Shown here piece by piece: positions 23,669-32,065 of a stretch of 64,000 nt of DNA. A program made the translations under genes and the position numbers. Each line of letters starts with the position of its first letter. Within the stretch, counting starts at the first letter, position 1. The notes beneath the pieces were generated by a model. It worked only from the letters and a program-made list of their open reading frames with translations, had not been told where the DNA came from and searched no databases. The stretch covers positions 65,573 through 129,572 of the forward strand of contig DXMJ01000002.1 of NCBI GenBank assembly GCA_019414265.1, given 5' to 3'. Source of the DNA: Collinsella sp. Its GTDB lineage: Bacteria; Actinomycetota; Coriobacteriia; Coriobacteriales; Coriobacteriaceae.

Positions 23669-25108
23669 CTAGTCCAGACGACGGGTCTGCGCTACGTGCT
23701 TATACCAGTAGGCGCTTGCCTTGGGCGTGCGCTTCTGGGTTTCAAAGTCAACGTAGAAGAAGCCATAACGCTTGTTGTAGCCATTGGTCCAGGAGAACTG
23801 ATCCTGCAGGCTCCACAGGAAGTAACCGCCCACGTTGACACCCACCTCCATGGCCTTGAGCAGCCAGCGCAGGTGCTGCTCGATGTAGTCGATGCGCGGC
23901 TGGTCGTCCACAAAACCGTCCTTGCAGGGGTCCTTGTAGCCCATGCCGTTCTCGGTGATGAAAATCTGCTTGTAGTTGGGGTAGCGCTGCTTAATGTAGA
24001 CGAGCAGGTCGAACAGGCCCTCGGGATAGATGATCCAGTCCCAGTCGGTGGTGGGGATGCCGGGCTTGTTTACGTGCTCGCCAATACCCTTAACGCGCCA
24101 GCGGCCGGTGCCCTTCTCGCCCGTACCGTTGTGGTGCAGGTCGTTCTCGCCATCGTAAGCCTTGAGGAAGCGACACTGGTAGTTGTTAACGCCCAAGTAG
24201 TCGTTGTAGAGCGCGGCCTCGCGCATGATTTTCAGATCCTCGTCCGGGATCTCGATGGTGCCGCCCGAGACGGCAGCCAGGCGGTTGGCGCACTCGAGGG
24301 TGTCGGGAGCATAGTCGCCGCGGAAGGTGGCGTCGAGCAAGAACTGGTTCTGCAGCACGTGCTCGTTATTGGCGGCTTTGATGTCGGCGGGGTCGTTCTC
24401 GTTGAGCGGATACTTAAACTCCAACGACTGGATGACGCCGATCTTGCCCTTAAAGCCGCCGTTGTGGAAGGCCAGTACGGCCTTGGCGTGGGCGAGCATC
24501 ATGTTGTGCTCGCACTGGAAGGCCTCGGCAAGATGCGCCTTGACGCCACCGGGGAAGGTGCCCTCGATGTAGGTGTTGGAGGCGTTCGCCCAGATCTCGT
24601 TAAAGGTGAACCAGTAGGTCACCTGGTCGGCGTACTCCTTAAAGCAGAAGGTGGCAAAGTCCACAAATGCGTCGATGGTCTCGCGGTTGAGGAAGTCGCC
24701 CTTCTCAAAGAGGGGCAGCGGCGTGTCAAAGTGATGCAGCGTGACGAACGGCTCAACATGGTGCTTATGGCATTCGGCGAAGAGGTCGTGGTAGAACTGG
24801 ACGCCCTCGGGGTTGATCTCGCCGGTGCCGTTGGGGAAGATGCGGCTCCAGGCGATGGAGAGGCGGATGCCGTTGATGCCAAACTCCTCGCACAGTTCCA
24901 GGTCGACGGGGTACTGGTTGTAGAAGTCCGAAGCGGGATCGGGGGAAAAGCGCCCCTGGGCCTCCAGGAAGTCGTCCCAGGCAACCTTGCCCTTACCGTG
25001 AGTGCGGGTCTCGCCCTCTACCTGGTAGGCAGCAGTGGCGCCGCCAAAGACAAAGTCCTCGGGAAACTGCGCAGGCGGGTTAGTGACGCTAGCAGGGTTA
25101 ACGGACAT
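23669..25108 (-). CDS. lacG: 6-phospho-beta-galactosidase (GH1), copy 2
   Basis: 479 residues, paralogous to the gene at 18833 and with an extra N-terminal stretch of six or more residues. Acid/base Glu171 lies in TFNEI and nucleophile Glu386 in IFITENGMGY. The phosphate-binding SWTNGYNKRY is retained, and VTLHHFDTP has the usual double His. It should cleave lactose-6-phosphate or another 6-phospho-beta-galactoside. Sequence divergence around the active site (residues 170-190 and 310-345) suggests different substrate preference from copy 1. Second gene of the lacE2-lacG2 operon. The start at 25108 has only a weak ribosome site. Confidence 0.9.
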   Translation of the reverse strand: MSVNPASVTNPPAQFPEDFVFGGATAAYQVEGETRTHGKGKVAWDDFLEAQGRFSPDPASDFYNQYPVDLELCEEFGINGIRLSIAWSRIFPNGTGEINPEGVQFYHDLFAECHKHHVEPFVTLHHFDTPLPLFEKGDFLNRETIDAFVDFATFCFKEYADQVTYWFTFNEIWANASNTYIEGTFPGGVKAHLAEAFQCEHNMMLAHAKAVLAFHNGGFKGKIGVIQSLEFKYPLNENDPADIKAANNEHVLQNQFLLDATFRGDYAPDTLECANRLAAVSGGTIEIPDEDLKIMREAALYNDYLGVNNYQCRFLKAYDGENDLHHNGTGEKGTGRWRVKGIGEHVNKPGIPTTDWDWIIYPEGLFDLLVYIKQRYPNYKQIFITENGMGYKDPCKDGFVDDQPRIDYIEQHLRWLLKAMEVGVNVGGYFLWSLQDQFSWTNGYNKRYGFFYVDFETQKRTPKASAYWYKHVAQTRRLD

Positions 25109-25174
25109 GATGATCCAATCGTCTAAATTGAAGGGCCAGCCGGTCTTGGATGGTCGGCTGGCCCTGAGCGTTAC

Positions 25175-26950
25175 TTACTTCGAGAGTTGCTCGCTTACGA
25201 AGGCGAGAGACTTGTCGCCGTTCTGGGAGAGCTCGATGTACTGCTTGCCACGGCAGGCGACGCACTTGTTGCCCACGCGCTCGCAGTCCTTCTGAAGGTC
25301 GGCCAGGTAGCTTGCGGCCTGCGGGGCCAGGACGACCAGGTCAAAGTCGGGGAGCATGTCAACGTGGTTGCCATAGGCCTCGGCAGCGGTCTCGAGGTTA
25401 ATACCGCGCTCCCTGGCAGCCTTGGCCAGCGCGTTGGCGAGCAGGCCCGAGGTACCGCCGCCCTGGCAGAGTACGAGCACGCGCCTGCCGTTGAGGTCGC
25501 TGGCGGTCGCAGCCTCGGTGGCGGGCGCTGCGGAAGCGGCGGGGGCGTCGGCCTTCACGGCCTCGGCAGCAGCGCCGGCGGCAACGCTCTTGGCGTCAGC
25601 CTTGCCCTGGAAGGCGTCGTTGAGCTTGGCGGCCTTCTCAGCGTTCTTGGCGGCGAGCTCCTCCTGGGAGATCTCGGCCTCCTCGGTGCACTTCTGGGCG
25701 TCATAGGCACGGAAGAACGGGTAGTACAGGGCAAAGTCGACAACCAGGATAAGGGCGAGCATCACAAAGGCGAGCGGCTGGAAGCCCAGGCCCATGATGG
25801 TGCCGATGGGGCCGGGGACGGTCCAGGGCAGGGTGTACATAAAGCCGTTCATGCCCAAGAAGTCGATAAAGATCTTGAGGATCCAGATGTTGGCGATCGG
25901 GGCAAAGACAAACGGGACAAAGAAGACGGGGTTGAGCACGATGGGCGCGGCGAACAGCAGCGGCTCGTTGACAGCGAAGCAGACGGGAACGATGGCGGCC
26001 TTACCGACGGCGCGCATCTCCTGGGACTTGGCCAGGAAGCAGAACATAAAGACCAGGACAAGCGTGGCGCCGGTGCCGCCCATGCAGACGACGAAGTACT
26101 GGGCACCCTGGGTCAGGACAGCGGAAGCGTGCTGGCCGGCCTGGAACGCAGCCAGGTTGTCGGTCATGTTGGCAACGAGGGCGGCGGCGATGGCGGGCTC
26201 GACGATCGAGGGACCGTGGACGCCGACGAACCAGAACAGGCTCATGGCGCCGTAGATCACAGCGAGACCGATATAGCCGTCGGCAGCGGTGAACAGGGGC
26301 TGGAACACCTGGATGACGCCCTGGGCAAAGCAGAAGCCAAAGGCAGCGCGGAAGACGATGTCAAAGACCCAAAAGACGGTGATGCAGACGGAGAAGGGGA
26401 TGATGTCCTTAAAGGTCTGCGAGATGTTGGGCGGAACCTGCTCGGGCATCTTGACGGTGATGTTGCGCTTAATGAAGAACTTGTAGATGATGCCGGTCAC
26501 AAACGCAGCGATAAAGGCGGTCAGCAGGCCTTTGGAACCAAGGTAGGTGGTGTTGAAGCCGCTGGCAGCGTCCGTGGCGATCGTGTCGCTCGAAAGGAGC
26601 AAGAAGCCGATGATGGCCGCGCACATGCACGAGATGAAGTTGATCTGGTTGTTCTTGGGCAGATCGCGGTTCTGAGCGTCGGCGAAGTGCTTGGCCGTGG
26701 TGGCAGCGCAGGCGATGGCCAGGATACCCATGGAGTAGTTGTAGCACTTCCACAGGGCGTTGTTGATGTCATCGGGCCAGTAGAAACCCCAGATGTTGGG
26801 GACCGAGGCTACCAGGCAGAAGATGGACGAGAAGATGATGATGGGGATGACGGAGATAAAGCCGTCGCGAATCGCCTTGAGGTACTTGTTGCGGGCGATC
26901 GCGTTGAAAAAGGGCTGGCCCTTTTCGATGATGGCGATAAGTTGCTCCAT
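25175..26950 (-). CDS. lacE: Lactose-family PTS EIICB, copy 2
   Basis: 591 residues with the same plan as copy 1: a multi-span EIIC with LFWFVGVHGPSIVEPAI, GGTGATL and AVNEPLLFAAPIVLNP, an Ala/Lys-rich linker at about 430-485, then EIIB with Cys495 in VLVLCQGGGTSGLL. It is clearly diverged from copy 1, so the two probably import different beta-galactosides, for example lactose versus N-acetyllactosamine-type disaccharides; that is a guess. It is divergent from the second LacI gene, with two operators between them, and must also use an EIIA from elsewhere, probably the lacF at 28527. Confidence 0.9.
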   Translation of the reverse strand: MEQLIAIIEKGQPFFNAIARNKYLKAIRDGFISVIPIIIFSSIFCLVASVPNIWGFYWPDDINNALWKCYNYSMGILAIACAATTAKHFADAQNRDLPKNNQINFISCMCAAIIGFLLLSSDTIATDAASGFNTTYLGSKGLLTAFIAAFVTGIIYKFFIKRNITVKMPEQVPPNISQTFKDIIPFSVCITVFWVFDIVFRAAFGFCFAQGVIQVFQPLFTAADGYIGLAVIYGAMSLFWFVGVHGPSIVEPAIAAALVANMTDNLAAFQAGQHASAVLTQGAQYFVVCMGGTGATLVLVFMFCFLAKSQEMRAVGKAAIVPVCFAVNEPLLFAAPIVLNPVFFVPFVFAPIANIWILKIFIDFLGMNGFMYTLPWTVPGPIGTIMGLGFQPLAFVMLALILVVDFALYYPFFRAYDAQKCTEEAEISQEELAAKNAEKAAKLNDAFQGKADAKSVAAGAAAEAVKADAPAASAAPATEAATASDLNGRRVLVLCQGGGTSGLLANALAKAARERGINLETAAEAYGNHVDMLPDFDLVVLAPQAASYLADLQKDCERVGNKCVACRGKQYIELSQNGDKSLAFVSEQLSK

Positions 26951-27009
26951 GCAATGCTCCTAAGAGTCGGTGGGTTAACAACGATGGTAGCTTTTGGCGT
27001 TCGGTTGCC

Positions 27010-27151
27010 AAAATGTTGACGTTGCCATTTTGTGACACAAAATAAGACGCGAACCGATGGTCCCTGTGCCTGCGAACCGTCGATTCCTTGCGCGTAAACG
27101 TTTGAGCCGCCCGGTGGCTCTGTGTTTGCACAATGGCAACGTTAACATTTG
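27010..27151. promoter_or_regulatory. Pair of LacI operators between lacE copy 2 and its regulator
   Basis: AAAATGTTGACGTTGCCATTTT (27010-27031; only the central ten bases strictly matter here) and CAATGGCAACGTTAACATTTG (27131-27151) are the same site in opposite orientation, consensus AAATGTTRACGTTGCCATT. They are about 120 bp apart, suited to looping, and cover the divergent promoters. GTGAACGGT follows at 27187-27195. Confidence 0.7.
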
Positions 27152-27307
27152 GGCGACAAAAGCCGTTCGGGGAAGCAAAAATGTCGGTGAACGGTAGGTT
27201 TTGGGTGGTGAGCGTATGGTGGGGGAGGCGTTGGATATACTTGAAGACGTTTCATTTGACTGCGCAGGATGCCACCAATGGCATCGTTGACATAGAAAGA
27301 TCGACCT

Positions 27308-28312
27308 ATGGCCGCTGTTAAAAAATCGGTATCCGTTAAGGATGTGGCGCGTCTCGCGGGCGTCTCGGAGCAGACAGTCTCGCGCACCGTCCACGATTCG
27401 CCCAGCGTACGCCCTGAGACCAAGGAGCGCGTGCGTGCCGCCATGCGCGAGCTGGGGTATCGCCCCAATTTTGCCGGTCGATCGCTGCGCCGTGGCAAGT
27501 TTAAGACCGTCGGCGTCGCCATGTTCAACATTACCGGTACCGGCAACCTCGACCGTATGGAGGGCTTTGCCGCCGCCGCCGATAAGCACGGCTACGCCAT
27601 CACCCTCACTAAAGTAGATGGACATCCCTATACCCTCGAGAGCGCATCGTCGCGCATGAGCGCGCTGCCGGTAGACGGCGTGGTCGTGATCATGAATCGC
27701 ATGCCGGCGGACTTTGGCACCTTCGAGCCGCTGCCCGGTATGCAGACGGTGCTCGTTACGATGTTGGAGCACCCGCTGTGCTCTACGGTCGATAACGACC
27801 AGTTCGATTGCTCGCGCCAGGTGGTCGAGTACTTGCTGGGGCAGGGGCACAAGACCGTGCACTTTATCTCGTGCCCCGAGCGCTCGCTTTCGGGCATGCA
27901 GCGCGAGGAAGGCTGGCGCGAGACATTGCGCGCACATGGTATTGAGCTGCCGCGACTCATCCGTGGCGATTGGACGGCGCAGAGCGGATATGCCGCAGGC
28001 CAGGCTCTGGCGGACGATCCGACCTGTACTGCCATCTATGCCTCCAACGACGCCATGGCCTACGGCTGCATTCGCGGGCTCGAGTCGCGCGGAAGGCGTG
28101 TGCCCGAGGACGTGAGCGTGGTGGGTGTTGATGACAGCCTGGGCGATATCGTGCCCGACCGTCGCCTGACCACCGTGCGCTTTGACAACAGGCGTGTCGG
28201 CATGTGGGCAGTCGATAAGATCGCCGGTGCCGAGGGGGGTGCGTCTGGCGTGGAGCACATGCTGATCCCCGGCGTGCTCGTAGAGGGCGATACGGTGCGC
28301 GATTTGCGCTAG
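27308..28312 (+). CDS. LacI-family regulator of the second lacEG operon
   Basis: 334 residues. HTH: VKDVARLAGVSEQTVSRTVHDSPSVRPETKERVRAAMRELGYRPNFAGRSLRRGK. The sensor domain has STVDNDQFDCSRQVVEYLLGQGHKTVHFIS, AIYASNDAMAYGCIRGL and DVSVVGVDDSLGD. It is divergent from lacE2-lacG2 with the operator pair in between, so it is their probable repressor; similar in plan to the proteins at 22384 and 35572. No terminator is visible; lacF starts 214 bases later, and read-through into it is conceivable. Confidence 0.87.
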   Translation: MAAVKKSVSVKDVARLAGVSEQTVSRTVHDSPSVRPETKERVRAAMRELGYRPNFAGRSLRRGKFKTVGVAMFNITGTGNLDRMEGFAAAADKHGYAITLTKVDGHPYTLESASSRMSALPVDGVVVIMNRMPADFGTFEPLPGMQTVLVTMLEHPLCSTVDNDQFDCSRQVVEYLLGQGHKTVHFISCPERSLSGMQREEGWRETLRAHGIELPRLIRGDWTAQSGYAAGQALADDPTCTAIYASNDAMAYGCIRGLESRGRRVPEDVSVVGVDDSLGDIVPDRRLTTVRFDNRRVGMWAVDKIAGAEGGASGVEHMLIPGVLVEGDTVRDLR

Positions 28313-28372
28313 GGCGCGGTCCTGTTTGGGTTTCCGTTAATCATGTTTGATATTGTTCGAAATGGTTTGGAA

Positions 28373-28444
28373 ACCGTTCACGGGTGAAAATTGACCGTTC
28401 ATAGCTTGAAATTATGTTTTGCGTTGTTCTTTTTTGTTTGAATG
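28373..28444 (+). promoter_or_regulatory. lacF control region: GTGAACGGT motif and LacR-type site
   Basis: ACCGTTCAC (28373-28381, minus orientation of GTGAACGGT) is followed by a near copy GACCGTTCA at 28393, and TGTTTGAATG (28435-28444) matches the sites before lacR and lacA. The 214-bp gap 28313-28526 holds no other gene. Confidence 0.5.
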
Positions 28445-28526
28445 TTAATGTTTCTGCCATACAGAACGCAGCGCGTATGCCCGGACGCGATGCTCTCCAT
28501 TGGTTCATATGTGAAAGGAACGCAAT

Positions 28527-28865
28527 ATGGCAACCAAAGAAGAAATCTCGATGGTTGGATTCGAGATCGTCGCATACGCAGGTGACGCCCAGACCGATCT
28601 GCTTGCAGCGCTCGATGCTGCTCGCGAGGGTGATTTTGAGAAGGCCGAGCAGCTGCACAAGGATGCCAGCGATGCGCTCATCGGTGCCCACGACACGCAG
28701 ACCAAGCTGCTTTCGCAGGAGGCCGGCGGTGGCGAGATGGAGATGACCTTCATCATGGCTCACGCTCAGGACACTCTCATGACCACTATGATCCTGGAGA
28801 AGCAGACCCGCTTTACCATCGATGCCTACAAGCGCATCGCCGAGCTCGAGGCCAAGCTCGCCTAA
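28527..28865 (+). CDS. lacF: Lactose/cellobiose-family PTS EIIA
   Basis: 112 residues, the normal LacF length, from an ATG with AAAGGA upstream. It is a three-helix protein: ISMVGFEIVAYAGDAQTDLLAALDAAREGDFEKAEQLHKDASDALIGAHDTQTKLL. The active motif IMAHAQDTLMTT puts the phosphorylated His at residue 79, with Asp82 as the metal ligand of the trimer. It passes phosphate from HPr to the EIIB domains of the two LacE proteins, being the only lactose-type EIIA in the window. It has its own promoter region and terminator and lies just before an IS200 element that separates it from lacAB. Confidence 0.92.
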   Translation: MATKEEISMVGFEIVAYAGDAQTDLLAALDAAREGDFEKAEQLHKDASDALIGAHDTQTKLLSQEAGGGEMEMTFIMAHAQDTLMTTMILEKQTRFTIDAYKRIAELEAKLA

Positions 28866-28892
28866 CGAGTCCGCACAACCAAGTCCCCTTCC

Positions 28893-28930
28893 AAAAGCTC
28901 TGCCGCAGACTCGCGACAGGGCTTTTTCTT
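28893..28930 (+). terminator. Terminator of lacF
   Basis: AAAAGCTCTG (28893-28902) pairs with CAGGGCTTTTT (28917-28927), followed by CTTTTC. Confidence 0.75.
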
Positions 28931-28939
28931 TTCAAGACT

Positions 28940-29675
28940 TTAGTCTGCTGGCCGCGCAGCGGCCAGCTTTGAACCACCCGCTACGCGGGTGGAGACAAAC
29001 GGCTTTACAAAGCCACCCCTCCGACCGATATTGACGATTGTTCAGGCCGTCAAGAATTCGAGTCGAAGGGGTGGTCGCCATGGCCCAGAAGGCCTACAGC
29101 CTTTCCCACACGAAGTGGATGTGCAAGTACCACGTCGTGTTCACGCCGAAGTATAGGCGCAAAGTGATCTACAACCAAATCAGGAGCGACATAGGGGAGA
29201 TCCTCAGGAAGCTGTGCGAGTACAAGGGGATCGAGATAATCGAGGGGCACCTGATGCCCGGCCACGTGCACGTGCTGCTGGCGATCCCGCCGAAGTACAG
29301 CGTCGCGAGCGTCATGGGCTACCTGAAGGGGAAGAGCTCGCTGATGATATTCGACAGGCACGCCAACCTCAAGTACAAGTTCGGCAACAGGAAGTTCTGG
29401 GCGGAGGGCTACTACGTGTCCACCGTCGGCCTGAACGAGGCGACGATCGCCAAGTACATCAGGGAGCAGGAGTCCCACGACATCGCGCTGGACAAGCTGA
29501 GCGTGAAGGAGTACGAGGACCCCTTCAAGAGGGGGTGATCCCGCCGGTTCGACCGGCGCGCCACGGGTCAAGATGCACTAGGCCTGGACGAAGTCCGGGC
29601 CCGCGCCTTTAGACGCGAGCCCGGGGCCCGTGGGTTATACCCTAAGAGCAAACCACCCTTTTTAAGGGTGGTTCT
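28940..29675 (+). mobile_element. IS200/IS605-family insertion sequence (tnpA only)
   Basis: The left end has stem-loops GCTGGCCGC-GCA-GCGGCCAGC and CCACCCGC-TAC-GCGGGTGG. The right end has CCACCCTT-TTT-AAGGGTGG at about 29657-29674. Such subterminal hairpins are what the single-strand transposase binds. There are no inverted terminal repeats, as expected for this family. The exact ends are estimated. It lies between lacF and lacA and splits the lac genes. Confidence 0.75.
29080..29538 (+). CDS. tnpA: IS200/IS605-family transposase TnpA
   Basis: 152 residues from the ATG at 29080 (CGAAGGGGTGG upstream). It is a Y1 HUH transposase: MCKYHVVFTPKYRRKVIY at the N-terminus, the HUH motif His62-Val-His64 in MPGHVHVLLAIPPKYS, the FWAEGYYVSTVG motif, and catalytic Tyr125 in IAKYIREQE. 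It cuts and pastes single-stranded DNA at the hairpin ends during replication. No TnpB accompanies it. The gene is intact and therefore probably active; its codon use (AGG, ATA) differs from that of its neighbours, a sign of transfer. Confidence 0.93.
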   Translation: MAQKAYSLSHTKWMCKYHVVFTPKYRRKVIYNQIRSDIGEILRKLCEYKGIEIIEGHLMPGHVHVLLAIPPKYSVASVMGYLKGKSSLMIFDRHANLKYKFGNRKFWAEGYYVSTVGLNEATIAKYIREQESHDIALDKLSVKEYEDPFKRG

Positions 29676-29734
29676 GATTTGTTGAACACATGGTCGCTAC
29701 GTCCGCGCCCGGCTCAAACGGTCAGCAATCATCC

Positions 29735-29815
29735 GTGAACGATATTTGTTCAAAAAAGAACAAAGATAAACAAATAGTTGTTGCAGTTACTGTTCGAATG
29801 TGTTCAAATAAACAT
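29735..29815 (+). promoter_or_regulatory. lacABC promoter region with LacR-type sites
   Basis: TTTGTTC-AAAAAA-GAACAAAG (around 29747-29766) is palindromic, and TGTTCGAATG at 29791-29800 matches the sites before lacR and lacF. The region is far more AT-rich than the genome average. GTGAACGATAT at 29733 is a near copy of the GTGAACGGT motif. Confidence 0.55.
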
Positions 29816-29914
29816 GAACAGTGAAGAACCGCACATTCAGATGCCCGGACCTGAACGCGATTCAACACTTCCAAACAGAAACTACGCACCTGCGTATCTC
29901 TCAAGGAGGATGTC

Positions 29915-30343
29915 ATGAGAGTTGTAATCGCTTCCGATGCCGACGGTATGTCGATGAAGGAGTCCATCAAGGAGATGCTCATCGCCGACGGTCACGAGGT
30001 CGTCGACTATTCCGAGACCCCTGCCGCGGACTTTGTCGATTCCGCGACCGCCGTTGCCAAGGACCTGCTGGAGCACAAGGATTCCCAGGGCTTCGCATTC
30101 GATAAGTACGGTGTCGGCTCCTATATGGCCGCCGTCAAGATCAAGGGCATGGTCGTCGCCAACATTTCCGACGAGCGTTCCGCTTACATGACCCGCGAGC
30201 ACAACGGCTCGCGCATGGTCACCATGGGCCCGGGCGTTGTGGGCACCGAGGTCGCAAAGAAGATCGCCCGCGAGTTCCTGCGCGCCCAGTATGCTGGCGG
30301 CCGTCACCAGATCCGTGTCGACATGCTCAACAAGATGGCCTAA
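29915..30343 (+). CDS. lacA: Galactose-6-phosphate isomerase subunit LacA
   Basis: 142 residues with AAGGAGG seven bases before the ATG. It is an RpiB/LacAB-fold protein: VVIASDADGMSMKESIKEMLIADGHEVVDYSE, KYGVGSYMAAVKIKGMVVANISDERSAYMTREHNGSRMVTMGPGVVG. Together with LacB it converts galactose-6-phosphate to tagatose-6-phosphate. First gene of lacA-lacB-lacC. The subunit call follows from order and length (142 against 174 residues). Confidence 0.92.
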   Translation: MRVVIASDADGMSMKESIKEMLIADGHEVVDYSETPAADFVDSATAVAKDLLEHKDSQGFAFDKYGVGSYMAAVKIKGMVVANISDERSAYMTREHNGSRMVTMGPGVVGTEVAKKIAREFLRAQYAGGRHQIRVDMLNKMA

Positions 30344-30406
30344 CGAGAGCCACCGAGAACTCGAACTTCTACCTCAACTTGTGAATTCAGACGAAAGGAC
30401 GTTCTG

Positions 30407-30931
30407 ATGAAGAAGACCATCGCAATCGGTTGCGACCATATCGTTACGGACGAGAAGATCTATCTGGCCGACCGCCTGGAGCAGGCTGGCTACAAGGTGC
30501 TCGACTGCGGCACCTACAGCCACACCCGTACGCACTACCCCATCTACGGCAAGGCCGTGGGCGAGGCTGTTGCCAGCGGCAAGGCTGACTTTGGCGTGGC
30601 CCTGTGCGGCACCGGCATCGGCATCACCAACGCCGTCAACAAGGTTCCCGGCGCCCGCTGCGCCCTGGTTCGCGACATGACCTCTGCCCTGTATGCCCGT
30701 CGCGAGCTCAACGCCAACATCGTGGGCTTTGGCGGCAAGATCACCGGCGAGTTCCTGATGGCCGACATCATGCTTGCCTTCCTGGAGGAGCCCTACGACA
30801 AGACTCCCGAGCACGATGCCTTGATCGCCAAGATCGATGCCTGCAATAAGGCCGACGCCGAGGCTCAGGCCGACCCGCACTTCTTTGACGAGTTCCTGGA
30901 GAAGTGGGACCGCGGCGAATACCACGACTAA
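30407..30931 (+). CDS. lacB: Galactose-6-phosphate isomerase subunit LacB
   Basis: 174 residues. TIAIGCDHIVTDEKIYLADRLEQAGYKVLDCGTYSHTRTHYPIYGKAVGEAV and the catalytic GVALCGTGIGITNAVNKVPGARCALVRD, with Cys in the position used by LacB and RpiB, are followed by NANIVGFGGKITGEFLMADIM. It forms the heteromeric isomerase with LacA in the galactose-6-phosphate to tagatose-6-phosphate step. It lies 63 bases after lacA. A TACC-loop hairpin follows its stop. Confidence 0.92.
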   Translation: MKKTIAIGCDHIVTDEKIYLADRLEQAGYKVLDCGTYSHTRTHYPIYGKAVGEAVASGKADFGVALCGTGIGITNAVNKVPGARCALVRDMTSALYARRELNANIVGFGGKITGEFLMADIMLAFLEEPYDKTPEHDALIAKIDACNKADAEAQADPHFFDEFLEKWDRGEYHD

Positions 30932-30940
30932 GGAGGTTCC

Positions 30941-30975
30941 GGCGTTCTACCGAACGCCAGACCAGTCGACGCTGC
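30941..30975 (+). repeat. TACC-loop hairpin plus CGACGCTGC behind lacB
   Basis: GGCGTTC-TACC-GAACGCC (30941-30958) starts ten bases after the lacB stop, then CGACGCTGC at 30967-30975. The same loop and the same nine bases occur behind lacC copy 2 and behind the DAHP synthase gene. The rest of 30976-31128 has only AT-rich spacer with the lacC ribosome site. Confidence 0.6.
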
Positions 30976-31128
30976 GAAGCCATCTGGCGGGCGAGCTACT
31001 CTGATAAAACTTTTGCTTGCTGAGCTCGTGTGCGTCGTTTTGGCGGTACCCGGCATTCTGCAGCTTTTTAATTGACGGCTCGCGTTTCTGTGAGGGGCGC
31101 GGGCCGGTTTTCTAAACAGGAGTCCAAC

Positions 31129-32064
31129 ATGATTCTGACCGTTACCATGAACCCGTCGATTGATACGCGCTATCAGCTCGACAAGCTGATCATCGACGAT
31201 GTTAACCGCGTGATGCCCGAAAAGACCGCTGGTGGCAAGGGCCTCAACGTGAGCCGTGTGCTGTTGCAGCTGGGTGACGACGTGCTCGCGACCGGCCTGC
31301 TTGGCGGCCACATGGGTGCCTATATGGCCGAGCTCATGGATGCCGATGGCGTCAAGAATGACTTTGTGCCCATCGCCGGTGAGACGCGCATTTGCCTGAA
31401 TATTCTGCACGAGGGTAATCAGACCGAGCTGCTGGAGAGCGGCCCGCAGATCGCCCCGGCCGAGCTCGAGGCCTTTACGGCCAAGTTCGCCGAGCTTGCA
31501 GCGAAGGCGGACGTTGTGACGCTTTCGGGCTCGCTGCCGCGTGGCGTCGATGCCGGCTACTATGCCGAGCTCGTCAAGATCGCCGAGGAGGCGGGCGCTA
31601 AGGTGCTGCTCGACACCTCGGGTGCATCGCTGGAGGCCGCGCTGGAGTCCGACGCTAAGCCTGAGCTCGTAAAGCCCAACCTGACCGAGATTAATGGCCT
31701 GCTAGGTACGTCCTTTACGACCGATGATATCGATGCCTTGCGTGAGGCGCTTGCCGCCGATGGCCGCTTTGCCGGTATCCCTTGGGTTGTCGTTTCGATG
31801 GGCACTGCCGGCTCGGTGGGCTTCCATGAGGGTCGCGCGTTCCGCGCCAAGACGCCCGCGATTGCGGCAGTGAACGCGACGGGTTCCGGCGACTCGACCA
31901 TCGCCGGCTTTGCGCATGCCATTGCTGCTGGTGCCGACGACATCACGGTGCTCAAGACCGCCAATACCTGCGGCAAGCTCAACGCCATGGATCCCAAGAC
32001 TGGCCACCTGGTCATGGACCGCTGGGACGAGATCTACAACAGCGTTGTCGTGACTGAACTGTAG
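31129..32064 (+). CDS. lacC: Tagatose-6-phosphate kinase (LacC), copy 2
   Basis: 311 residues from the ATG at 31129 (AGGAG upstream), the same length as copy 1 at 13756 and nearly identical along most of its sequence (MNPSIDTRYQLDKLIIDDVNRVMPEKTAGGKGLNVSRVL, NATGSGDSTIAGFAHAIAAGADD). It uses ATP to make tagatose-1,6-bisphosphate, which the aldolase at 39098 can split. Third gene of the lacABC group, about 200 bases after lacB. The closeness of the copies suggests recent duplication or gene conversion. Followed by a two-hairpin element. Confidence 0.9.
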   Translation: MILTVTMNPSIDTRYQLDKLIIDDVNRVMPEKTAGGKGLNVSRVLLQLGDDVLATGLLGGHMGAYMAELMDADGVKNDFVPIAGETRICLNILHEGNQTELLESGPQIAPAELEAFTAKFAELAAKADVVTLSGSLPRGVDAGYYAELVKIAEEAGAKVLLDTSGASLEAALESDAKPELVKPNLTEINGLLGTSFTTDDIDALREALAADGRFAGIPWVVVSMGTAGSVGFHEGRAFRAKTPAIAAVNATGSGDSTIAGFAHAIAAGADDITVLKTANTCGKLNAMDPKTGHLVMDRWDEIYNSVVVTEL

Positions 32065-32065
32065 G

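Noticed and set aside
25187..27019. Another long antisense frame (610 codons) opposite lacE copy 2
   Set aside because: Same explanation: a mirror of the EIICB codon pattern, with a low-complexity Gly/Asp/Glu-rich product.
29050..29571. 173-codon frame opposite the IS200 transposase
   Set aside because: Mirror frame of tnpA; the plus-strand protein has the full HUH motif and catalytic Tyr.
30407..30931. RpiB ribose-5-phosphate isomerase
   Set aside because: Directly paired with lacA and followed by lacC; length and CGTGIGITNAVNK context fit LacB.
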